From: Deltaproteobacteria bacterium
GTDB lineage: Bacteria; Lernaellota; Lernaellaia; JACKCT01
Reading direction: 5' to 3'
Length of the DNA stretch: 5,187 nucleotides
NCBI GenBank assembly: GCA_020633895.1
Contig: JACKCT010000049.1
Span: 1-5,187, forward strand
The stretch's first letter is position 1. The number at the start of each line of letters is the position of its first letter. Position numbers and translations under genes: made by a program. Positions 1-5,187 of this stretch are shown piece by piece. The notes beneath the pieces are model-generated. The model was not told the origin of the DNA. It made no database searches and worked only from the letters and a program-made list of their open reading frames with translations.

Positions 1-1736
1 GCTTGGGCCGTCACCTGACCCGGATGCGTTCGATATCGGGTGAAAAACTCGGGAACCACCGCCTGGACATAGCCCGCGTCATGCAGGCGGCACCAAAGAT
101 CCAGATCCTCCGCCGGCATGTTGGCGTAGCCCCCGAGGCGCATCACGGGAAAGCGCCGCATCGCCACCGTCGGATGGGCGATGGCCCAGGGCTGATCCCC
201 CGGCGACGTCTTCGGGTCGATCGCCAGATTCGTACGCCGAATCTCCCGTCCCTGGTCATCCGTCATGACCATCTGCCCGGCGCAAAGAACCCATTCGGGG
301 TGATCGTTCATCAAGGCGACCTGGCGAACCAGGCGCCCCGGCATCATCACATCGTCCGAATCGTGACGGATAATCAGATCGGCATCCGCCGCCGTGATCC
401 CCGCGTTCAGGGCCGGGCCCAAACCGGCGTGCTGCCGGCGAATCACCCGCACGCCCCGATGGTTTTCGAAAAGCGCCAGCGCCGCGAGGGTGTCCGGCCT
501 CGTCGATCCGTCGTCCACCAGGATCGTCTCAAAGCGCGCCCCCTGCTGGGCCAACACCGACTCAATGCATTCCCGCACCCACGGGCCGGGCGTGTCCCGC
601 ACCGGAATCACGACCGACGCATCCAGCGCGGCGGACGCTTCCCGCACCCGCCTCTCCGATCGTTCGGCGTAGATCCGGGCGTAGTCGGCCAGCATGCGCC
701 ACAGGTCGAACAGTCGCTCGCTGCGTCGCCTCGCTTCCAGACCCAGCGCCCGGCGCAGCATCGGCGTGTCCCGCAGAGCCGCGACCGCTTCCAGCAGTCC
801 CATATCCGTCTCCGCCAGCAGGCCCGCTTCGCCCACCGTATCCGGCAGTCCCTCCACGCGCCGCGCGATCACCGGCAGCCCGCAGGCCATCGCCTCGATC
901 GCCACGTAACTCGTCGACTCCAAACACGATGGAATCAGCACCGCGTCCAACTCGTGATACGCCTGCGGCATGCGCTCGGGAGGTACATCGCCGACAAGCT
1001 CCAGGTCCGGACTCTCGGCCAGAAGCGCCTCGATGCGCCGCCCGTGAGGATTGTCCACTCCCCGTCCCACGAACCGAAAACGCACTCCCGCCGGGCGGTG
1101 CTTCAAAAGCGCTTCGACAAAGGACAGGGGCACCTTCTCCGCCGCCCGGCGCCCGACGATGCCCACCACGAATTCCCTGTCGACTCGCGGGCGCCGTCGG
1201 GGCCGTAATCGCTGAAGATCGACGCCGTGCCTGACGACGTGGGCATGCGGGCCGCAGATCGGCACCACGTTTTCCGACGGATGCAGATTCTCTTTCCATC
1301 CGTGCTGGGTTCCCAGCCAGGGAACGTCCGGACCGATTCGGTCCATCAACCACCCGCCCTTGGGATGATGGTGATGCACGAAATCCGGCGCGATGGCGGT
1401 CAGGGCCCGCTCCGCCGCTCTCGTCGACGTCACCGGGAACACCTTGATTCCGTCGAGCAGATGGTCCCAATGCTCGGCGGACTCCCGCGCGCCCCGAGAG
1501 AAAATCACATGCACATCGGCAAACCGCCGTTGCCACATCGCCAGATCCGCCACGAAACGCTGAGCCCCGCCCAGCCCCATCGCCCACGGCAACAGATGTA
1601 CAATCCGCGGCCGCATTCGCGGGCCTTGCTCCACCGCGACGTCATCGTCTTTCTCGGTGCGTTGCATCCATCGACGACGACCCGGCTCGCCGGCCGTCTG
1701 TCGCCCCAACGGGTGGCGCGTCCGCGCCCGTACCAT
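1..1736 (-). CDS. Two-domain glycosyltransferase (GT4-like plus GT2-like), 3' end cut by window edge
   Basis: Seen: an uninterrupted minus-strand frame of 578 codons with no stop before position 1. Residues about 41-355 look like a GT-B enzyme of family GT4: GLGGAQ at 54-59, HGVD at 170-173, GIVGRR at 192-197 followed by K201, and an E-x7-E motif (E273, E281) before AMACGLPVIA. From about 372 a GT-A fold of family GT2 follows: SVVIPV at 374, VDDGST at 407-412, DSDD at 459-462 (metal/nucleotide-sugar binding) and AEDLDLW at 542-548, whose ED pair usually supplies the catalytic base. Family knowledge: these enzymes move sugars from nucleotide-sugar donors to glycans, lipids or proteins; GT4 retains and GT2 inverts the anomeric configuration. 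Donor and acceptor cannot be read here. No signal peptide or membrane segment is seen. The first 40 residues are Arg-rich and look unconserved, so the true start may be GTG 1742, ATG 1667 or ATG 1616. It follows the capsid gene by 111 bases. Confidence 0.9.
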   Translation of the reverse strand, partial: MVRARTRHPLGRQTAGEPGRRRWMQRTEKDDDVAVEQGPRMRPRIVHLLPWAMGLGGAQRFVADLAMWQRRFADVHVIFSRGARESAEHWDHLLDGIKVFPVTSTRAAERALTAIAPDFVHHHHPKGGWLMDRIGPDVPWLGTQHGWKENLHPSENVVPICGPHAHVVRHGVDLQRLRPRRRPRVDREFVVGIVGRRAAEKVPLSFVEALLKHRPAGVRFRFVGRGVDNPHGRRIEALLAESPDLELVGDVPPERMPQAYHELDAVLIPSCLESTSYVAIEAMACGLPVIARRVEGLPDTVGEAGLLAETDMGLLEAVAALRDTPMLRRALGLEARRRSERLFDLWRMLADYARIYAERSERRVREASAALDASVVIPVRDTPGPWVRECIESVLAQQGARFETILVDDGSTRPDTLAALALFENHRGVRVIRRQHAGLGPALNAGITAADADLIIRHDSDDVMMPGRLVRQVALMNDHPEWVLCAGQMVMTDDQGREIRRTNLAIDPKTSPGDQPWAIAHPTVAMRRFPVMRLGGYANMPAEDLDLWCRLHDAGYVQAVVPEFFTRYRTHPGQVTAQ

Positions 1737-1746
1737 CGTCACGTCG

Positions 1747-1754
1747 CCTCCCCC
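1747..1754 (-). promoter_or_regulatory. Shine-Dalgarno sequence of the glycosyltransferase gene
   Basis: The minus strand reads GGGGGAGG here. It lies 10 bases before ATG 1736 and 4 bases before GTG 1742, so it supports a start in this area over the downstream ATGs. The scaffold gene has nearly the same GGGGAGG placed 4 bases from its ATG, so GTG 1742 is a serious alternative. A weaker AAGG lies 7 bases before ATG 1616, which is where the conserved glycosyltransferase domain begins. Confidence 0.55.
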
Positions 1755-1831
1755 ATGCACCGCCGAGCAAAAACGCGAGGTAAAGAGGTTGCGGCCCGGC
1801 CGCGCGCGACCGGACCGCCGAGGTAAAGTCG

Positions 1832-1856
1832 AAAAAACCCGGGGCCTTTAGCCCTG
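1832..1856 (-). terminator. Weak intrinsic terminator candidate after the capsid gene
   Basis: On the minus strand a GGGC/GCCC stem (1854-1851 with 1845-1842) closes a five-base loop that contains the capsid stop codon. It is followed four bases later by a run of six T (1837-1832). The stem has only four GC pairs and the T-run is not adjacent, so this would be leaky at best. Partial termination after a highly expressed capsid gene would lower expression of the downstream glycosyltransferase; that is inference. Confidence 0.3.
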
Positions 1857-2705
1857 CGTCTGCATGTCGACCAGGAAATCGGCGTTGAGCGCGGCGTAGC
1901 CGTAAATCACGTCCACCGTCACCAGCGTGCCCAGGTATTCGGGGATGTAATTGGCCTGGACACGGGGGCCGAGCTGAATCGCCAAGGCGATGGCGCCGCG
2001 TTGGAACATCAGATTGTGGTAGAGATCCACGCCCGACTCGAGCGTCTTGGCCACGTTGTTGCTGACAAACACCCGGCAGCCCAGGATCTGACCCAGCAAG
2101 CCGCTCTGCACCGGCGAGTTCGTGTCGACCGGCGACATGAAATCCCGGCTGGTGAACGCCTCTTCCTCCAGCAAGCTCGCCTTGGCGTCCGGAGAGACGA
2201 CCATGAAACGATCCTCCTGGGGGGCGTCGGCTTCGTCGAGGGCCATGGACGCGCCCAGCACCGCCTCCAGGTCCAGCGCCTCCACCGTGCCGCCGTTGCC
2301 GGCCTCGGTGTACAAACCCAGCAGGTGGCTGTCGATGGCCTTGGCGATCGCGTAGCCGGCCTTCTTCGTGTACACGTCCCGCAGGGACGAGCGCGCCTGC
2401 ACCGCGGCGATGTCCTCGACCAGGAAGCTGACTTCCTTGTGGTTGTCCAGGGTGATCGTCACCTTCTCTTCGGTGTTCGACTGGGGCTGGACCTGGGAAT
2501 TGGCGACCTTCGACTTGGCCTCGAAATTCGACACCTTGGGCACGTGGATCATGTCCCCGCCCTCGGCGGCCACGTCGTCGAAGCGCGTGACCAGCTCGGC
2601 CATCACCAGGCTCGATTCGGCCGCTTCGATCACGTCCAGAGCCCAAAGCTCGGGAATGAAGTTGGCCGCCGTGGCCGTCGTCACATGGTTGCTACCAAGA
2701 GGCAT
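1848..2705 (-). CDS. Major capsid protein (HK97-fold type)
   Basis: 285 residues, ATG to TAA. It forms the icosahedral head shell. Seen: an N-terminal segment FIPELWALDVIEAAESSLV (16-34), then a region ending GGDMIHVPKV (49-58) and a beta-rich stretch with ITLDNHKEVSFLVEDI (84-99) leading into a long helix (AVQARSSLRDVYTKKAGYAIAKAID, about 101-125). This matches the N-arm, E-loop and spine-helix order of phage capsid proteins with 'PE.W' starts. FMVVSPDAKASL (167-178) and a central GLLGQILGCRVFVSNNV (202-218) resemble the P-domain/A-domain part of the same fold, and the C-terminal YGYAALNADFLVDM (268-281) is a typical closing strand. There is no N-terminal delta domain, which fits the separate upstream scaffold. 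The assignment to this fold is by pattern and neighbours; the exact subfamily (P22-like, T7-like or other) is not resolved. Confidence 0.88.
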   Translation of the reverse strand: MPLGSNHVTTATAANFIPELWALDVIEAAESSLVMAELVTRFDDVAAEGGDMIHVPKVSNFEAKSKVANSQVQPQSNTEEKVTITLDNHKEVSFLVEDIAAVQARSSLRDVYTKKAGYAIAKAIDSHLLGLYTEAGNGGTVEALDLEAVLGASMALDEADAPQEDRFMVVSPDAKASLLEEEAFTSRDFMSPVDTNSPVQSGLLGQILGCRVFVSNNVAKTLESGVDLYHNLMFQRGAIALAIQLGPRVQANYIPEYLGTLVTVDVIYGYAALNADFLVDMQTQG

Positions 2706-2826
2706 GGATCAAACTCCTTGCGAAAAACTCGTCCTCCCGCCGCGTCCGAGGCGACGTTCGAACATCCGTGTTGGGAAATCGCACCGCCCCGCGACTTTTT
2801 CAGGACGGCGCACGACGGCCGGCTTG
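2706..2826. other. Intergenic spacer between scaffold and capsid genes
   Basis: These 121 bases separate the scaffold stop from the capsid start. They hold the capsid Shine-Dalgarno sequence, an 8-base palindrome GTTCGAAC (2756-2763) and a small CGCC/GGCG inverted repeat (2738-2741 with 2750-2753). I see no convincing -35/-10 pair and no terminator with a T-run. The length is larger than the 24-base portal-scaffold gap, so it could hold a leader or a capsid-specific promoter, but nothing proves it. Confidence 0.4.
2714..2719 (-). promoter_or_regulatory. Strong Shine-Dalgarno sequence of the capsid gene
   Basis: The minus strand reads AAGGAG, eight bases before ATG 2705. This is the best-matched ribosome site with near-ideal spacing in the window, as expected for the most abundant virion protein, and it fixes the capsid start. 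Confidence 0.75.
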
Positions 2827-3504
2827 CTATCGGGCCAACCGGGCTTTTTCTTCGAGCAGCGGACGCATCAGACGCAGTTCCGCCAGCGAGCGGGGCGTGT
2901 CCACCGGACCGTATCCGGCCTCGGAGATCGACCCGGCGCCGCCGCCCGCCCGGCTCTTGGCCAGATTCGGGTTCTCGGCCAGATACGACCGCACGCCGTC
3001 CACGAACTTGCCTTCCGGGTAGGTCGTCGGCCCCTCGTCGCCGATTGCCAGCACCAGCACCGGGCTCGCGCCGTCCTTGGACCACGTCACCTTCGGCGTG
3101 AGCAGGTCGACGATCTGCGTCGCTTTGTACGCCCCGGCTTCCTGCGCCGCCTCGTTCAGCAGTCGGCGCACCGTCGATTCCTGGAAGAGCCCCTTGAACT
3201 TCAGCGCCTGCTGCTTCCAGGCGTCCCGCTCCTTGGCCAACGAATCGACCCGCTTCGCGTCCGCCAGCGCCGATCGCTGCTCCGGGTCCAGTCCGGCCGA
3301 TTCGAGGGACTCCGCCGCGCTTTCCAGCCGCGAAATCAAATCCGCCAACTCGTTTTTTGTCGGCTCGTCGGTCGACGGTTCGGCCGGCGAATCGGTCGAC
3401 ACGGCCTCGTCGGACGGCTGCGCCGCGTCGGTCATCTCGGGGAGATCGGATCCCGTCGGCGCGGGAGTCTCGATCGTCTCGTCTTGGGAAATTTCCGGGT
3501 TCAT
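2827..3504 (-). CDS. Capsid scaffolding-like protein
   Basis: 225 residues, ATG to TAG. Its likely role is to guide shell assembly inside the procapsid and then leave or be degraded. Seen: an acidic, Pro/Ser/Thr-rich, probably disordered N-terminus (1-50, many D and E); a helical, coiled-coil-prone region (51-125) including LADLISRLESAAESLESAGL and a charged KERDAWKQQALKFKGLF; a small folded-looking part (126-180) with QIVDLLTPKV and a FVDGVRSYLAENPNL motif of the kind common in phage scaffold proteins; a Gly-rich linker (186-199); and a charged C-terminal helix (208-225, LEEKARLAR) of the kind that binds coat protein. Position between portal and capsid genes supports the role. GGGGAGG four bases before ATG 3504 sets the start. 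No protease motif is visible, so this is not a protease-scaffold fusion. Low sequence conservation of the class limits certainty. Confidence 0.75.
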   Translation of the reverse strand: MNPEISQDETIETPAPTGSDLPEMTDAAQPSDEAVSTDSPAEPSTDEPTKNELADLISRLESAAESLESAGLDPEQRSALADAKRVDSLAKERDAWKQQALKFKGLFQESTVRRLLNEAAQEAGAYKATQIVDLLTPKVTWSKDGASPVLVLAIGDEGPTTYPEGKFVDGVRSYLAENPNLAKSRAGGGAGSISEAGYGPVDTPRSLAELRLMRPLLEEKARLAR

Positions 3505-3528
3505 CTGTCCTCCCCTTCGCGGGATCGA

Positions 3529-4929
3529 TTAGGGTTGCGCGTCGTTCTCGGACCCGGCGCCCGCGTCCGGTCCCTGTTGAATCTCGTGGAAGACCTCGCG
3601 CCGCTGCGCCTCGGGCAATTCCCGCAGGAGCGATCGGGCGAGTTTTTCGAGAAGCCTTCGGCGGAACGTCGGACCGATGGGCAGGGCGTGCGTGCGTTCG
3701 ATTTCGTCGAGCATGGTGCCCGCGTCGGCCACGCCGAAGTCGCCGGGGAACTGGATAGTCCCCCGCCATTCGGGCCGAGCCAGGCCGATCGCCTCGGAAA
3801 AAGCCGACGCCACGTTCTGCGCCGCGTCGGCCAGCGCCTGATTGGTGTCCAGAAAATCGAAGGCCTTGGCGATGCCGCTGGCCATTTTCCCCTCTCGCGC
3901 CGAGCCCCGGGAGAGATTCGCCAGCCGATAGACCTCGTCGATCAGGTGGTCGATCTGCTCCATGAGAAGCTGGGCCTGGGCCGCGTCCGGGCTGATGAAC
4001 TGGGGCGCGGTGCGTCCTTCCGGATAGAGAAAGATCGACGCCGTCCCCAGCTTGCCCAGGTCGCCGCCCTCGGCGTATTCGTGGGAGCTGCCTTCCGCGA
4101 CCAGTTGGGAGAAGGTCTGGCGGTAGAGGATTTCCGAGAGCAGCGAACTGAGGTTGAAAATCTCCCGATTCACATACGCGATGGACGCCAGCAGGCTCTC
4201 ACCCACCACCGGCCGATCCGATTCGCGAAAACGCAAACTCACGAAAGGCACCCGACCGTAGGGGTTGGCGCCCCGTTCCAGCACAGCCCCCGATTCGTCC
4301 AGCAAAATCCATTCGTCCCGCGTCCACAGGCGATAGCCGAACAGCGCGTCGCCCTTCGCGGGCTGGGGTTTGCCGGGGGCGGCCCGCCATTCCGGATGGC
4401 GTACCAGGCACCACTGCATCGCGCCGTCGCCGTCCGTGGCCCAATGCAGAAAATTATCGGGGAGCACCAGGTGGAAATAATCGTTCAGGCCCAGTTCGAT
4501 TTCCTCGGCCTTGGTCGTCGGCGCCTTGTCGGACCGAGGCCGGTCCACGCCGATGAGCACATGCCCGAAGATCGCCGCCTGCACAAACGCCCGCTTCATC
4601 AGCGACGTCAAATCGCCGCCCCGCCCGTCCGCGTCACCGACCAACGAACCGAGGGACTCGGACGGCAACACGCTGGGCGGCGTGCGAAAGAGATACGAGG
4701 CGTACGTGTCCACCACAGGACGGCAGTAGTTCAGGTAGTACGCCCGACCGGCGCGGCGTTGATAGTCGTCCCGGTTTTCCAGCCGATGACCGAACAAATG
4801 GGACGACGCGGCGAAATCTGGTCCGCCCTGATAGCTCGACCGGGCCAGACGCCAGAACGCCTCCCGCGCCACATACGCCGGATGACGCGAGTTCACCAGA
4901 TCCTTGTACGACGCCGTCGCTGTTGCCAT
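3529..4929 (-). CDS. Phage portal protein
   Basis: 466 residues, ATG to TAA. Portal proteins form the dodecameric ring at one capsid vertex through which the terminase packages DNA and to which the tail joins. Seen: an N-terminal part with HPAYVAREAFWRLAR (16-30) and RAYYLNYCRPVVDTYASYLF (62-81), like the 'YN...VD.Y...LF...P' region of portal families such as DUF4055 and SPP1 gp6-like proteins; a core with KRAFVQAAIFGHVLIGVD (112-129) and NPYGRVPFVSL (222-232), the familiar 'G.VP' wing strand; a helical segment NREIFNLSSLLSEILYRQTF (254-273); and a long amphipathic helix (about 314-341, QLLMEQIDHLIDEVYRL) followed by the stem/crown region GKMASGIAKAFDFLDTNQALAD (347-368). Length is normal for the family. 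AGGA six bases before ATG 4929 supports the start. The stop is 24 bases from the scaffold start, so the two are probably co-transcribed. The precise portal subfamily is uncertain. Confidence 0.85.
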   Translation of the reverse strand: MATATASYKDLVNSRHPAYVAREAFWRLARSSYQGGPDFAASSHLFGHRLENRDDYQRRAGRAYYLNYCRPVVDTYASYLFRTPPSVLPSESLGSLVGDADGRGGDLTSLMKRAFVQAAIFGHVLIGVDRPRSDKAPTTKAEEIELGLNDYFHLVLPDNFLHWATDGDGAMQWCLVRHPEWRAAPGKPQPAKGDALFGYRLWTRDEWILLDESGAVLERGANPYGRVPFVSLRFRESDRPVVGESLLASIAYVNREIFNLSSLLSEILYRQTFSQLVAEGSSHEYAEGGDLGKLGTASIFLYPEGRTAPQFISPDAAQAQLLMEQIDHLIDEVYRLANLSRGSAREGKMASGIAKAFDFLDTNQALADAAQNVASAFSEAIGLARPEWRGTIQFPGDFGVADAGTMLDEIERTHALPIGPTFRRRLLEKLARSLLRELPEAQRREVFHEIQQGPDAGAGSENDAQP

Positions 4930-5085
4930 CGTCCATCCTCAAGCGATGCGGGTGGGATTCACCCCTCGCAACGCGACCGGGATGGGCCATGCGTCTCAAC
5001 GATGCGGAGCGAACGACATCAAAATAGATTTCGACCAATAGGGACAAGGCTTTGGCGAAACTTCACCAATTAAAATGAAGTGAAG
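4930..5085. promoter_or_regulatory. AT-richer upstream region, possible promoter zone of the head operon
   Basis: No gene is supported here. From about 5020 to 5085 base composition is clearly more AT-rich than the surrounding GC-rich coding sequence. On the minus strand a poor sigma70-like pair is visible: TTGTCC (5047-5042) and TATTTT (5026-5021) with a short 15-base spacer. On the plus strand TAAAAT (5071-5076) resembles a -10 element but lacks a -35 at proper distance. ACCAAT occurs twice (5034-5039 and 5065-5070). The composition shift is seen directly; promoter function is inference. The portal Shine-Dalgarno sequence lies at its left end. Confidence 0.3.
5061..5085. repeat. Inverted repeat CTTCAC/GTGAAG
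   Basis: Six-base perfect arms at 5061-5066 and 5080-5085 flank a 13-base AT-rich spacer, directly before the possible plus-strand start at 5086. TTCACC occurs again at 5121-5126. The size and placement would suit an operator, but six-base arms can arise by chance. It lacks an adjacent T-run, so it is unlikely to be a terminator. Confidence 0.3.
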
Positions 5086-5187
5086 ATGTCGTGGTATGAC
5101 GCGCTTCGTCGCCGCGAGTTTTCACCGATTGTCGGCGGGTGGCGTTCGGAGTCGTTGTCGAAATTCCAGAGGGATACACGTGTCCGG
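5086..5187 (+). CDS. Possible divergent gene start, partial, unknown function
   Basis: A plus-strand frame opens with ATG 5086 and stays open for 34 codons to the window edge, beginning MSWYDALRRREFSP. The composition is protein-like (two W, mixed charge) and the AT-rich stretch just upstream would suit a divergent promoter, but the ribosome site is weak (GAAG next to the ATG). I recognise no family. The competing reading is that the tail end of a minus-strand gene upstream of the portal, such as a terminase, occupies this stretch. Two minus-strand frames entering from the edge end at TAA about 5073 (last residues YHDIFTSF) and TGA about 5122. Codon use does not separate the options. Confidence 0.25.
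   Translation, partial: MSWYDALRRREFSPIVGGWRSESLSKFQRDTRVR

Noticed and set aside
3-1208. A 401-codon plus-strand open frame at the left end.
   Set aside because: Low-complexity Arg/His/Pro-rich translation without motifs, lying opposite the glycosyltransferase, whose frame carries clear family motifs.
1362-1374. Run of four His codons in the glycosyltransferase (residues 121-124), which might suggest a metal site or tag.
   Set aside because: GT4 enzymes commonly have His-rich 'D-hydrophobic-hydrophobic-H-x-H' sequences at this strand end; no further metal ligands are apparent.
562-1587. A 341-codon minus-strand frame overlapping the glycosyltransferase.
   Set aside because: Gly/Arg/Ala-rich shadow frame; the E-x7-E, HGVD and VDDGS motifs are all in the other minus-strand frame, which stays open to the window edge.
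1642-2646. A 334-codon minus-strand frame overlapping the capsid gene and the spacer after it.
   Set aside because: Gly/Arg-rich translation out of frame with the capsid protein, no ribosome site and no family resemblance.
2756-2763. GTTCGAAC palindrome before the capsid gene as an operator.
   Set aside because: An isolated 8-base palindrome without a second copy or promoter near it is not enough evidence.
4634-5047. A 137-codon minus-strand frame starting upstream of the portal gene (MSLLVEIYFDVV).
   Set aside because: It runs mostly inside the portal gene in another frame and its translation there is an Arg/Gly/Ser-rich shadow; the portal has a better start with its own Shine-Dalgarno sequence.
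2368-5073. A 901-codon plus-strand open frame antisense to the portal, scaffold and part of the capsid gene.
   Set aside because: It is very rich in Arg, Gly, His and Pro, has no recognisable domain, and lies opposite three well-supported genes. Long antisense frames are expected in GC-rich coding DNA with few A/T-rich codons.

Overview
The window is GC-rich and carries part of a tailed-phage (Caudoviricetes-type) head-assembly cluster. It is read on the minus strand, so transcription runs from right to left. It could come from a prophage, a free phage or a domesticated capsid locus. Neither the host nor the integration state can be read from this piece: there is no integrase, tRNA, attachment site or rRNA, and the taxon stays open beyond 'high-GC bacterium or its phage'.

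In transcription order, a 258-base right-hand region (4930-5187) has an AT-richer core and no firmly supported gene. It holds a small inverted repeat and a possible divergent plus-strand start running off the edge. Then come a portal protein (4929-3529), a scaffolding-like protein (3504-2827) and a major capsid protein (2705-1848). The three are closely spaced, each with a recognisable Shine-Dalgarno sequence, and make the core of a procapsid: the portal forms the dodecameric DNA-entry vertex, the scaffold guides shell assembly, and the capsid protein forms the shell. No prohead protease lies between portal and capsid gene.

The gene after the capsid gene is not a head-completion or tail gene. 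It is a large glycosyltransferase reading from about 1736 to beyond position 1, with a GT-B (GT4-like) domain followed by a GT-A (GT2-like) domain in one chain. Both domains keep their signature residues (E-x7-E in the first; VDDGS, DSDD and an ED acidic pair in the second), so the protein looks active. It is easy to miss because it has no stop codon inside the window and its other frames contain long spurious open frames.

The gene order portal, scaffold, capsid, GT4-GT2 fusion is the most notable feature. It suggests either sugar modification of the virion or of the host surface by a phage-encoded enzyme, or a cargo/host gene next to the capsid cassette. The sequence alone does not decide between these.
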